This document shows positions 11,001 through 17,195 of a DNA stretch of 44,555 nucleotides, in pieces (position 1 is the first letter of the stretch; each line of letters opens with the position of its first letter). The notes under the pieces are model-generated. The model did no database searches, had not been told where the DNA came from, and saw nothing but the letters and a program-made list of their open reading frames with translations. Location of the stretch: positions 1-44,555 of the forward strand of contig JAFTCC010000051.1 in the NCBI GenBank assembly GCA_017454915.1, read 5' to 3'. The position numbers and the translations under genes are program-made. The stretch comes from Paludibacteraceae bacterium. Its GTDB lineage: Bacteria; Bacteroidota; Bacteroidia; Bacteroidales; Paludibacteraceae.

Positions 11001-13522
11001 AGCAGTGTGGTTCCTGCCGATGAGCCAACGTTAATATCATAGTTGATAAGCGGCGACGGCGCTGCGATTGTGAAGTTGTTGGAGTTGGCTGTTACTGTGT
11101 TGCCGCAGGCGTCAGTGGCTGTTGCCACGAAGTGTACCGGGTCGGCGGCCGCGGCGTATGTCGCTGTGGTGCCTGATATGGTGGCTGCCGATGCCGGAAC
11201 AACGGAATATGTTACCGTGCTTCCGTCAGAACAGGTGGCATTGAGGGTGAATGTGTCGCCCACCGAACCGTTGGCGGGTTGCGCATTCCATGTGATGGTG
11301 GCAGGAGTAGAAGTATAGTTGCTTGGAGTGAAGTTGTAGCCGTCTGTGCCCGCAAAGGTGAACTTGTCGTTCGAGCCTATGGTTATTTCCGTTGATTCGT
11401 TCCAATAGCCCGTTTGACCGCTCCATACAATAGTGCTGGTTGACGGGTCTTGCCTTGTGAAGATGACCTTGTTGTTGCATTCTGGTATTTCCGCCTTGAA
11501 TGTTCCGACTTCACACGGATGAGCCGTGAGTTGCACGTCATAGTCGCATGCGCCGTATGTGTGGGCACAGAATTTCGGGTTGTCGTTGCCCCACCAGCTG
11601 GCGCATACCATATATATAGTCTTTGTGGCGAATGTGGTGGGGAATGTCACGCTGATTTCCGGCTCGTTAGCGACGCTGGAGTTGCCGCCTGTGCCGTATT
11701 CCATGCGTATGGTGTATGTGCCGCCTTTGCAGCCAGTGGAGATTGTGCCGTTTGTTAGGCCTGTGCCTGTACTTGAGAATACCCAGTTGGTCGCATTGTC
11801 TGAAATTGTTCCGTTGTTTCCGTAGTACTCAAGACCGTCGTGTATCTTGAAGTTGTAACTGGTGTTACATTCGAGCGAGAGAGTGAGCGTGCCGGCATCG
11901 TTTGTCCCTACGCGTGTGAAATTGTGGTATGTGGTGCTGGGCGTGTATAGTTCGAGGTTATAAACGCGTACCTTGTATGGGTCAGAAATTGTTTCGCATC
12001 CTGTTCCTGTGGAGACTTTACAGCGGTATTGTCCGGCGTCGGATTGTACACAGTTGTTTTTAGTGTATGTGTCTGCAGTGGCTCCGCTTATGTCGGTCCA
12101 CACGTTAGCCGCAGTTTCCTTCTGCCATTGGTATGTCGGTGTTCCCGTGTGTCCTGTCGGTGTTGCCGTAAGTGATATGTTTTCATCCACGAACCGTGCC
12201 CATTCACCTGATATCGCCACCGATGTAGGCGCTACGCAAGCAACGGCAGCCTTAAAAGTGAATGCGCCGGAAAGAGCGGTTTCGGCAGTGTTACCGCAAG
12301 CGTCCGTAGCAACGCAGTAGTAATAATATGTTCCGGCACTTGCAGGGTCGGGAGTAAAGGAATCTGATGTTGCGCCGTCGCCCTCAGCATTGACAGCGCC
12401 GGTTTTAGTGCCTGAAGTATTTTGTTTCCATTGATAACTTGCTATCGTGCCTGACGATGCCGTGCAGGTCAGCGTCCTCAATTTTGAGCCAAGCGCGTCG
12501 CCTCCGGCCGGCGTTGCGGCGTCACCACCCAAACCAACAGTCAAAGTCGGGCAAGAGGCAGTGGCAACAAATTCCAAGTGTTCGACATACATATTACTAC
12601 CATTAGGAACTATGTAATGTGTACCTGCGCCTACTTCAATTTCGTATGTTTTACTACCATCATTTTGTAATGCCGTGGCATTTGTTGTCGCACTTTTATC
12701 ATCTGCGACATAAAAACCATTTCCAATGCCATTAATCGTTATTTTAGCGGTACATGCAGCTGCAGTCGTGAACTTGATGTAGTTGGTGCCTTTTGTCTGC
12801 ATTTTAATTTTAGCAGTACTACCAGCAGTAACATTTTCATTGGAATGTATTTCGATTGTTTTATCCAATGTTACAGCATTGCCCGAACGAGCGACTGCCC
12901 TGGTCTTGTTAAAATTAACTGCATACCCGATGCTACCAGCGGTTGGCAACGGAGTTCCACTTTCAACAGCAATAATCTGAACAATATATACATTTGAATT
13001 TGCGCCAGTGCTAACAAACAACGATGCTGGGGTTGTAGAAGATATGCTGTATGTGGTAGTAGTTACAGCGTTTTTAGTAGTTGTTATACTAGTGTATGCA
13101 GTAACAGTGTTTGCAGTCCCTTTTGCAGCCTCCTTTATATCGCCAACATATAATGCTTTTGCACCTGTTGCATAAGCAACGATGGTAAAATCCGTTTTCG
13201 TTGTTTTGCAATCGTAACGTATCATGCGGTCTGGATAGTTGTTACTTGTTATACTACTAACATTACCAGCAAATTTAACAGCTTTAGTGTATGAAACGCC
13301 ATCATGCGAAACTGTCACAGCCTGTGTACAAGGTGCTGTAGTATAAAATTCTCCTGTCAGTGTTCCTGCATTTGTAGTAGATTGCAAGTAATACGTATCC
13401 GCTCCCCACGCAAATTGTGCGGAGAGTAGCAGTGCGGTTATGGTGAGGGCCGTGGCGGCCTTGGAGATTTGCGAGAAAGTATGGCGCAGCGCACGCCACG
13501 AGGCGGTAAATAGTTTTTTCAT
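2093..13522 (-). CDS. Giant modular cell-surface protein with T9SS C-terminal sorting domain
   Basis: About 3,809 residues, the largest gene here. An unusually long signal peptide (about 1-41, ending AQFAWGA) is followed by a Thr/Ser/Gly/Asn-rich chain of beta-sandwich modules: Ig-like units with YQW...Y-x-C patterns (about 340-530, 1255-1355, 2290-2460), two related TWN-PANGSVGD units (about 737-830 and 1005-1090), a Listeria-Bacteroides InlB-type repeat (about 1360-1435, ending LYAQW), Big_2-type domains (about 1680-1750 and 2615-2700), at least five Cys-bracketed modules of about 135-155 residues, a TNPHNW module near 3215, and a C-terminal T9SS type A domain over the last 70 or so residues (FRIYDATGKL...GVYTIYVRT...KPIKVIF). 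It is expected to cross the outer membrane by T9SS and act as an adhesin or matrix protein; no catalytic motif was recognised. An alternative in-frame ATG lies at 13546. A weak -7-like GAACTTTG is at 13597-13604 on the minus strand. Confidence 0.9.
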   Translation of the reverse strand: MKKLFTASWRALRHTFSQISKAATALTITALLLSAQFAWGADTYYLQSTTNAGTLTGEFYTTAPCTQAVTVSHDGVSYTKAVKFAGNVSSITSNNYPDRMIRYDCKTTKTDFTIVAYATGAKALYVGDIKEAAKGTANTVTAYTSITTTKNAVTTTTYSISSTTPASLFVSTGANSNVYIVQIIAVESGTPLPTAGSIGYAVNFNKTRAVARSGNAVTLDKTIEIHSNENVTAGSTAKIKMQTKGTNYIKFTTAAACTAKITINGIGNGFYVADDKSATTNATALQNDGSKTYEIEVGAGTHYIVPNGSNMYVEHLEFVATASCPTLTVGLGGDAATPAGGDALGSKLRTLTCTASSGTIASYQWKQNTSGTKTGAVNAEGDGATSDSFTPDPASAGTYYYYCVATDACGNTAETALSGAFTFKAAVACVAPTSVAISGEWARFVDENISLTATPTGHTGTPTYQWQKETAANVWTDISGATADTYTKNNCVQSDAGQYRCKVSTGTGCETISDPYKVRVYNLELYTPSTTYHNFTRVGTNDAGTLTLSLECNTSYNFKIHDGLEYYGNNGTISDNATNWVFSSTGTGLTNGTISTGCKGGTYTIRMEYGTGGNSSVANEPEISVTFPTTFATKTIYMVCASWWGNDNPKFCAHTYGACDYDVQLTAHPCEVGTFKAEIPECNNKVIFTRQDPSTSTIVWSGQTGYWNESTEITIGSNDKFTFAGTDGYNFTPSNYTSTPATITWNAQPANGSVGDTFTLNATCSDGSTVTYSVVPASAATISGTTATYAAAADPVHFVATATDACGNTVTANSNNFTIAAPSPLINYDINVGSSAGTTLLSSGTTTDATNITAITIDASNSGIAGVGAGTNRSAKLLIASSETNVDKYVDFKFNVACGKKLIPSQINIKVANVGSTSANKLTYKAEMSDGYGHTLSDTYIVTTQDGTLETFTINNSDPTKYFQGAVTLRLWAWKNTTTDNNGTGFRLGTPVEIYGAIENQATPNPTVTWNNAPANGSVGDTRELDLTYTDGSTLTLTCSPAGAVTFSGTTATFATANNAVTITATVTDACGNSATATCSSFKIEEAVVITPCFEMVADNTASSDASLANNESIAAGSKNCTTLTGGTAVYVYNNGTTAMTVSKVQNSGNCWGWYFGSSNNQIIITLDNPLKEGSIIDVSGYGGSGVGIKINGITTVTNTTGTTGGFTGTYTVPSGSALIGETTLTLIRATGSGVRLRSLTISNCQELCSDAPNGTGSTWTAAANTYEQNDAATQMSLTGVSATNGGTLSYQWYHSTSTDFSNAAKVEISGATSNTYTPSTAEAHDAWYYFCEVKQSGCTGTYVTPASGAIVVNGSAVTYTVTYNGNGSTGGTAPTDSNSPYASGATVTVLGNTGNLEKTGYDFNGWNTAANGSGTPYAAGATFSISANTTLYAQWEVVDPCHTYFWFDNDVDATSNSVTNNEDSFFSNVPASSGNGATGSIVIDGKTYNVTKRSSNTTPNISFTIPTGKTGVLYVIVQGSSSRYVQLKSGNEIVQQIQWENSAAGHSFDEIPAGTYTLTSSGNVGWCMAAVKVCDALPDADKFAIRVNNSAETAFTFAQCQTAVISLTGSQSGVSYQLYRDGSTTVGNPVAGTGSALQIASLTGNDLVAGVYTVKSVANATYAATAMNGSATFTIVDPTLTASSTSIYEGETATLAHPGDAATGSYASSDNTVATVADDGTVTGVRAGTATITFTGTGGCTATITITVNATPCFSVDNFKKPSSGWSDRSSGGEITSAMISGTIIGGTVVYSGTTTMGCNATYGLVFDDNTDEVTITLSGNTLPAGATVTIGARGADATTSHTCGFLVSGNTPTPATNTSSTKGNAFTQTYTIIANDGIAGNASFTLKRATTDKVYLESLLITGCEDKPQSQAIAADPSEATSSSLAWCEDYSAIAVQKVYKVGTPSVNYMTTRSSELSYKWMRYAIGADKSTAVSIGVTTSSYTPTANGNYYCVVTLNPVDSLPSTAETGVTTLNKVNRTLTITPSEPQTGKVPGNTVAFTSSVTDNGTAVSGITYSWTVDGEVVAASKNYTFTCPEVAASKTFTIALTVTKAETTGPCAGQTYTATQTTTVTVKPQTVTTDECITITKFETSQTTSPERYVYAWKNNQTDDANKLYVHATSSNSKGQSDDAVIRIDYNNSIDIYADASKGTFENVISVSFDYYFYNMSTSSTANSSMTVKVGGTTAGSAATSGNKGDAYKHVTVEVAGLSGYVTLFNANSGSSNTHIYIKNIEICTGSSCSDGTPTVSASSNVVCTGNPSTLTATGYTGSAALQWYRNNTAISGATSATYEATTAGTYKLVATGDCERTSNTITITVAATPTEATITPNTNQSIDLGGTVTFTADQTGVDYQWYVGTTTTFANAELQIGETNQTFTFVGDQQGVQYVFLEITLCNGTKIQSAGVKVTVNNSACYYITKSASISQSQPYTWSNGEDVIAEFYNGKNSSSSTSQSKTCGDATYTYSTQFPTFAFAGDVSRLVIYFQTGGTRTLNSLKVSTTSVADVYSNGTELVAGTDYTASATSFNSGACRTLTINFPTGHFLPEGTYLMLSFSSSVYISGFCVTMQRCTAPANADFKWSSNTATANYGAESNNLPTLTNTTGNNVEYSSSNTAVATIDHSTGAVEIVGVGTAKITATLLSDVNTALCVTEKTYTLTVNCNDGDPVPYIASDGSTVACSDAITMTVKQSSTLDYTAEQIAAMKVDWYRTTGGTRTLFRTINGSNTLTVEAEGTYDAVVLINCPMESSNKIVISSTNDQPSVKKLVPFQYFHVQKTDYETRVTSRMFRHLFYYHSAHAAATGVTPNKTSYQVDVFLHHGGNRTNMTSTAGWTSWIYTGENDTIMANYNTLYNANLGIMAGDTIYVKATPLDACGNLAEDYADSLAVFAISRDKNTIAYIVSGTKEGAFLGPDAGIPANNISDPVLTTHLPASGYIPTPVNGYAQFNILNYEPFDLVLLTDYPKNSAYAKRVNDLADLVDVKPILSFKVHMAGLSKWAAIGLTSEAKVPKPAITDISVVCYAHPMFADINDDLIDSDDKVHDPNSSVTTDSISVLAAWNDYHILKPITAAAKDGSVYKGIQGLNYDEVAGFVTIATGKNGSGEVVTCFERQNNIDARLLVLSINNLATKNINATGTAILDKMLLYLLDADPTHVSDCSIVFDNGGKQHRTGSGDHLWTNPHNWATNELPLPSNDVRIEAPCIVPDGCEAKCALMLIRTAPNDANTVGSITINPGGTLVASGNVRTVTNTFTTGAHQPVEDANLITIEQNATKAGTFVTMDGSEPKATLQLYSKAAGMTREIADEDKNNAVNWQYIAIPVNASVTADPQFRKAWMMKWTENQLSTEEHGARWQVIHNSTLLDPFEGYALTQEAAKTYTFNGNINLGDHDYDNLTYTNLSDVDPNGNSTGNWSGFNLIGNSYTAPIVISEMNEDNFGTNVDNTVYIFNTGTYNQWAGGNVNDASASNNTSAGNYVGIPVAAASYVGLNEVPSMQGFFVHVGSAVADPERFSVNYRNHVFGPVADASSAYVASPLRAPRHAQQQTAEVEEMHFDQFIQALLPIQVRTKQHADQLRLLVNTDCSHEFDNGWDARKLYGTQDVPQIVAIENDEVYSFNTVDDIDGQNIAVIAGNETSLSLRFDMQYAAKRYPVLYLHDMATGTVTDMYATDHYDYSVSKAGETRRFVISTDAKTRSTDDTNGLLRAWITDGTLFVENFTDSEGDFRIYDATGKLMQHSQLSALGRYSFNLTLIPGVYTIYVRTNTYVKPIKVIF

Positions 13523-14140
13523 CGTTATGCAGTAGAAGTGTTTCATTTATTTTCTTGCTTTTGGGTATTAGAGGGTTTATACACTTTTCAACGCTACAAA
13601 GTTCGTGGTTTTCGCCGATATAAATGTGTAAAAATTGACGCACAGAAACGAAATTTTGCCGTTTTATAGGGCAATAGCGTTCACTCGGCGGCAATTTTTA
13701 CCAGTTCGGCGACCATATTCGGCACGGATTGCACGAATAACTCCTACTCTCCTTTGCTCCGTTGACTTTTACACGAACACGGAAAAACACGGGTCACCCC
13801 ATAGTTTTTTTCGATTGATAGAAAAACGCAATTCCTACGCCACCTGCCCCGTAGGGGTTTTCGATTGATAGACCGTGAAACGGTCATCTATGTGGTAACC
13901 GTATGTCGCGCCAGCGACTTGGCTGCGAAGCAGACGCTTTTAAGCGAAGCGCAAAAGAACGGGCAATCATGCTATCAATCGAAATGCCATACGGGCAATC
14001 TCCAACTCTCCTTTGCTCCGTAGAAATAAACGAACACTAATCTAACGAATAACACGAATTGATTAGGTTTATTTGTGAAATTCGTGTTCGGTAGGAATCG
14101 TTTTTATTTTGCGTCACCGCTGATGCGGTTCTATTTAGTG

Positions 14141-14244
14141 TGTCCGCCATCCGTGGGTTCCGCTCGCTGGCGCTCGCTTCACCCACGGCTAACGTTGTGC
14201 CGCCCCGGTGGGGCTATCATAGGCGGACATGACATGTCATGTCC
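14141..14244. repeat. Nested inverted repeats ending in a 20-bp perfect palindrome
   Basis: Outer arms GTCCGCC (near 14141) and GGCGGAC (14222-14228) enclose CCGTGGGT/ACCCACGG and a CCCC-GGT-GGGG hairpin. This is followed by the perfect palindrome GGACATGACA/TGTCATGTCC at 14225-14244, then CTAC. Degenerate relatives of the palindrome's right half plus CCCTAC occur at 29613-29631 and, inverted, at 43869-43881. Confidence 0.75.
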
Positions 14245-14267
14245 CTACAAGCGAAGCGGTCCATTCT

Positions 14268-14359
14268 CCATGATCCATCAGCGACAGCGGTCAATGCTCC
14301 ATCAGCGGAGCGGTCAATGCTCCATCAGCGGAGCGGTCAATGCTCTATTAGCGGAGCGG
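14268..14359. repeat. 23-bp tandem repeat, about four copies
   Basis: The unit TCAATGCTCCATCAGCGGAGCGG is present at 14291-14313 and 14314-14336 exactly, at 14337-14359 with three changes, and upstream at about 14268-14290 in degenerate form. It ends 7 bp before the upp stop codon. There are no spacers, so it is not a CRISPR array. Confidence 0.9.
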
Positions 14360-14366
14360 TTCATGT

Positions 14367-15020
14367 TCACAGTTTTCCCCCGAAAGCGAGGTCGCCAGCG
14401 TCTCCCAGCCCCGGCACGATGTATTTATGCTCGTTAAGCGTGGGGTCAACAGTAGCCACCCACAGCGTGAAGTCGTCAGACGGGAAGAAGTCAGCAAGGT
14501 GATTGACAGCCTGTTGTGAGGCTATCACCGCCGCGAAGTGAACTTTGGCGGGTTTGCCGTATCGCAGCAGAGCCTTATATGACAGTTCCATCGAGCCTCC
14601 GGTGGCGAGCATGGGATCCACGTCAATCAGCGTTTTGCCGTCAAGTGCGGGCGATGCGCTGTACTCAACTATCACGTCAAGTTTGCCTTCTGACTTCTCG
14701 TCGCGGTAGGCTGACACGAAAGCGTTCCCGGCCTTGTCGAAGATGTTAAGAAAGCCTTGGTGCAGTGGCAGTCCGGCGCGGAAAATGGTGGCAAGCACGA
14801 TGTCTTCGTCGGGCACCCTCACAGTGGCTTTGCCAAGGGGTGTGGAAACGCTTACGGTTGAGTAATGGAGCGTTTTGCTGATTTCGTGCGCCATGAGCTC
14901 ACCAATGCGCTCTATGTTGCGGCGGAAACGAAGCCTATCGCACTGAATGTTAACGTCGCGGAGCTCACTGACAAAAGTGTTAAGAACAGAATCTGTCTCT
15001 GATAAATTGTGAAAAATCAT
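14367..15020 (-). CDS. upp: Uracil phosphoribosyltransferase
   Basis: Pyrimidine salvage enzyme converting uracil and PRPP to UMP and diphosphate in the cytosol. The 217-residue length is normal for the family. The PRPP-binding loop is visible as DVDPMLATGGS at 133-143, and the C-terminal uracil-binding segment as YIVPGLGDAGDLAFG. The phosphate-contacting segment RAGLPLHQGF at 81-90 also fits. The stop codon is 7 bp from the 23-bp tandem repeat, which therefore lies in the 3' UTR and may affect termination or mRNA stability. A CTAG-rich array sits just upstream of the start, and I could not identify a clear promoter there, so it may be co-transcribed with the four-helix-bundle gene. Confidence 0.96.
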   Translation of the reverse strand: MIFHNLSETDSVLNTFVSELRDVNIQCDRLRFRRNIERIGELMAHEISKTLHYSTVSVSTPLGKATVRVPDEDIVLATIFRAGLPLHQGFLNIFDKAGNAFVSAYRDEKSEGKLDVIVEYSASPALDGKTLIDVDPMLATGGSMELSYKALLRYGKPAKVHFAAVIASQQAVNHLADFFPSDDFTLWVATVDPTLNEHKYIVPGLGDAGDLAFGGKL

Positions 15021-15052
15021 ATCGCGTTCGTTTTATATTTTTTTCTGGTTTG

Positions 15053-15154
15053 GCTAGTTTGACTAGTTGTTCTAGTTTGACTAGTTTGACTAGTAATTCT
15101 AGTTTGGCTAGTTGTTCTATTCTATTTTATTTTATTTAATTTAATTTAATTTAA
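15053..15154. repeat. CTAG-periodic array 2 and TTTAA tract
   Basis: Seven CTAG motifs at about 10-nt spacing (units TTTGACTAG, TTGTTCTAG, TTTGGCTAG) from 15053 to 15118, followed by a slippery TTTTA/TTTAA tract at 15122-15154 that runs into the stop codon of the four-helix-bundle gene (TAA, minus strand 15151-15153). A block TTTGACTAGTTGTTCTAGTT is shared exactly with array 3. Confidence 0.85.
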
Positions 15155-15711
15155 TATCCTCGGTGGCGTTTGCGGGCATCGGACATTTTTTCTTTTATTC
15201 CTCCTTCGGCAAGGAATAGCGCTTCGGCGTTTTGAATGAATTTCATCAGTCCTCGGTCAACCTGATGGCAGAGCGTAAGTGCGATGTTGCATAATTCCTC
15301 GTCATTCCATTTGCAGAAAAAGTTTTTGTACTGCTCAATATCGCTGTTGTTGTAGCAAAATTTCACCATTTTGTCGTACCTTTCATGCCCGTTATTCCAT
15401 TGCGCAAGTCCGTGCACGCGCAGATAGTCCTGATAGTCTTCGAGCAGTTCTTTGAGGCTGCCTCTTGCCACGTTGAGCAATTTAATTTCCATTTCTTTGC
15501 TTGTCATTCCGTCCGACAAGCCCTCCACAATGTTTTGTTTTCCCGACCTTGCTGCCTGCTCCATTTGATCTTGTGTCCTGTCGCCGCGGATGAGATACGT
15601 CTCTTTGAAATAGAACGTTAAGTCATAGAGCACAAGCGATTTGCGGTAGAATATGAGTTGTGTGTAGTCACCCGGGTAGTCCAAGAATCCGCCTTCATTG
15701 AGCTTTGGCAT
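15151..15711 (-). CDS. Four-helix-bundle protein (23S rRNA intervening-sequence protein-like)
   Basis: A 186-residue protein of the S23/IVP-like four-helix bundle superfamily with a C-terminal helical extension (the four helix bundle suffix type). Visible features are the YRKSLVLYDLTFYF helix near 22-35, the QMEQAARSGKQNIVEGL segment near 49-65 that is the hallmark of IVP-like proteins, then charged amphipathic helices and a basic end (DARKRHRGY). Relatives are sometimes encoded inside intervening sequences of 23S rRNA genes, but no rRNA is present here. Biochemical function is unknown; a nucleic-acid or ribosome-related role is only an inference from the family. It lies between upp and the VanZ-like gene on the same strand and is bracketed by CTAG arrays, which may mark it as a mobile or recombinogenic unit. 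Confidence 0.85.
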   Translation of the reverse strand: MPKLNEGGFLDYPGDYTQLIFYRKSLVLYDLTFYFKETYLIRGDRTQDQMEQAARSGKQNIVEGLSDGMTSKEMEIKLLNVARGSLKELLEDYQDYLRVHGLAQWNNGHERYDKMVKFCYNNSDIEQYKNFFCKWNDEELCNIALTLCHQVDRGLMKFIQNAEALFLAEGGIKEKMSDARKRHRGY

Positions 15712-15749
15712 TGCAGGTAATGTTTTTGTTGGTTAATTTATTATAGTTT

Positions 15750-15801
15750 GACTAGTTGTTCTAGTTTGGCTAGTTTGACTAGTTTGGCTAGTTAGGCTAG
15801 T
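15750..15801. repeat. CTAG-periodic array 3
   Basis: Six CTAG motifs with the same TTTGACTAG / TTGTTCTAG / TTTGGCTAG units and orientation as array 2. Arrays 2 and 3 are therefore direct repeats flanking the four-helix-bundle gene. Confidence 0.85.
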
Positions 15802-15805
15802 TATT

Positions 15806-16177
15806 TTAATTATTTTTTCTACTTATTTTGAGGATTGCTGCGGTGAGCAGGGTGCCGAGTGTGGCTCCGAGTGCGTTAGCGAGCATGTCGAGCCATTCGA
15901 AAGTCCTGTATGGCAGCGGATATTGGCATGCTTCGAGCACTGCTCCGAGTACCGCAACGCATAGCGTGACCATGAGCCAGCGCATAGGTGCGCCGTTGAG
16001 CCTGCGGTCGATAAGCAGAGTGGCCGTCAGGCAGCCGTACATGGCAAAGTGCGTCCACTTGTCGAGCAGCGACACTCCCCGCAGCAGTTGCGGCGGACCG
16101 ATGGGCAGTAACGACAGGGCAACCACAGCTGCGACCGCTGCCGCAGAGGGGATATAGTGTGTATTGAACTTAGCCAT
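15806..16177 (-). CDS. VanZ-like family membrane protein
   Basis: A 123-residue integral membrane protein with the VanZ-like pattern: an N-terminal helix (about 10-28), a LDKWTHFAMYGCLTATLL segment with the conserved K-x-x-HF motif, a third helix around MRWLMVTLCVAVLGAVLEACQ carrying the conserved E-x-x-Q, and RTFEWLDMLANALGATLGTLL as the final conserved DxxxNxxG-type helix. The family founder VanZ is linked to teicoplanin resistance, but most homologues, including those of Bacteroidota, have no known function. The start at 16177 is chosen over 16192 because MAKF begins the conserved part; either is possible. A strong promoter lies about 75 nt upstream, divergent from the PASTA gene. Confidence 0.85.
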   Translation of the reverse strand: MAKFNTHYIPSAAAVAAVVALSLLPIGPPQLLRGVSLLDKWTHFAMYGCLTATLLIDRRLNGAPMRWLMVTLCVAVLGAVLEACQYPLPYRTFEWLDMLANALGATLGTLLTAAILKISRKNN

Positions 16178-16251
16178 CGTGGTACATAACACCTACCCCA
16201 AATCTGTCGTTAGACAAGAAATGGGAAGTACACATTATATAAAAGCAGTCG

Positions 16252-16283
16252 CAAAGTTAAAAAAACAAATTTAATTATGCAAA
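16252..16283 (-). promoter_or_regulatory. Promoter for the VanZ-like gene
   Basis: Minus strand TTTG (16280-16283), 20-nt spacer, TAACTTTG (16252-16259), a full match to the Bacteroidetes consensus. It implies a leader of about 70 nt. Confidence 0.75.
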
Positions 16284-16333
16284 AATCAGCCGCCTCCATA
16301 CGGCGTAATTCAAAAAAAATGAAAAAAAAATTG

Positions 16334-16341
16334 TAACTTTG
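16334..16341 (+). promoter_or_regulatory. -7 element for the PASTA-rluD operon
   Basis: TAACTTTG 31 bp before the GTG start at 16372. No TTG is visible at the expected -33 position; the upstream sequence is A-rich instead, so the promoter is partial. Confidence 0.5.
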
Positions 16342-16371
16342 CCGAACATATAACCCTAAAAAACGTATTCA

Positions 16372-17193
16372 GTGGACTTCAAAAAATTCTGGAACGACAG
16401 TTTCTGGGCTTTTGCGCTCAAGAACATCATAGCCGCTTTAGCTCTGGTGGCGGTTCTGATTTTCGTTGTCTTTTATTCTTTAGACAAATACACTCACCAT
16501 GGAGAGGCCGTTGAGGTCCCCGAGTTGCGTGGTTTGTATGAGGGTGAGGCTGACGTGCTGCTTCACAATAGTGAGTTGCACTACCAGATAGTTGACAGCA
16601 CGTATGACAAGCACCACAAACTGGGCACGATTTTGGAACAGACTCCCGGGGCAGGTACTATGGTTAAGAAAGGTCGCTCTATCTATTTGATTGTCAATAG
16701 TAAAACGAAGCGTCAGGTTCCTGTTCCCGAAGTGCGCGACTTGTCGTATCGGCAAGCGGAGGCGATATTGAGAACCTTGAGCATCAAGGTAGGCGAGGTG
16801 ATTCGTAAACCCGCTGAATATCAGGACTTGGTGCTTGATTTGCTGTACAAGGGTGAAGCGTTGGAGGCCGGCACGCGCATTGAGGAAGACAGCCAAGTTA
16901 CGCTCGTGATAGGTGAGACGCGTGAGAAGGAGATGACGGTGGTTCCCAACGTGAAAGGCATGTCGTTGTCGGAGGCTCGCGAGACACTGCTTTCCAAGGA
17001 CCTTGTGGTGGGCATGGCTGACTATGACGTGGAGCCGTCGGGCAACGAGTTTCTCTACCGCGTCTATCGGCAGAGCATTTCAGGCGGACGCCAAGTGGAG
17101 AAAGGCAAGCGTGTTGACTTGTTCCTGACCTCTGACCCCAACAAGGTTCAGAACGAGGGTGGCGGACAAAATGTTGAGGACGAGTTCTTCTAA
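16372..17193 (+). CDS. PASTA domain-containing membrane protein
   Basis: A 273-residue bitopic protein: a short cytoplasmic N-terminus (FKKFWNDSFW), one membrane helix at about 18-36, then three PASTA domains (about 47-110, 115-182, 189-254) with typical VPELRGL, VPEVRDL and VPNVKGM openings and TPGAGTxVKKG-type ends, and an acidic tail. PASTA domains bind peptidoglycan or beta-lactam-like ligands in Ser/Thr kinases and PBPs. Here there is no kinase or transpeptidase domain, so a periplasmic cell-wall-sensing or scaffold role is inference. Translation starts at GTG, since no ATG precedes the membrane segment in frame. It is two bases upstream of rluD (TAA-TC-ATG), an arrangement I recognise as common in Bacteroidales. 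Confidence 0.9.
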   Translation: MDFKKFWNDSFWAFALKNIIAALALVAVLIFVVFYSLDKYTHHGEAVEVPELRGLYEGEADVLLHNSELHYQIVDSTYDKHHKLGTILEQTPGAGTMVKKGRSIYLIVNSKTKRQVPVPEVRDLSYRQAEAILRTLSIKVGEVIRKPAEYQDLVLDLLYKGEALEAGTRIEEDSQVTLVIGETREKEMTVVPNVKGMSLSEARETLLSKDLVVGMADYDVEPSGNEFLYRVYRQSISGGRQVEKGKRVDLFLTSDPNKVQNEGGGQNVEDEFF

Positions 17194-17195
17194 TC

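Larger units (their letters stand above)
13547..14366. other. 820-bp non-coding repeat-rich region
   Basis: No convincing gene is present: open frames here are short, lack family resemblance and cross repeats. The region holds the 17-bp direct repeat ACTCTCCTTTGCTCCGT (13746-13762 and 14005-14021), TTTCGATTGATAGA twice (13809-13822, 13859-13872) with its inverse CTATCAATCGAAA (13972-13984), an ACACGAATT/AATTCGTGT inverted repeat (14052-14060, 14079-14087), nested inverted repeats (14141-14228) and a tandem repeat (14268-14359). It looks like an accumulation site for small dispersed elements. Confidence 0.75.

Noticed and set aside
3047..12320. Numerous 60-216-residue open frames antisense to the giant gene
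   Set aside because: They mirror the base composition of the long Thr/Ser-rich coding strand, are not conserved in pattern and lack start contexts.
14268..14359. Tandem 23-bp repeats as a CRISPR array
   Set aside because: Units are contiguous without spacers and there are no cas genes in the window.
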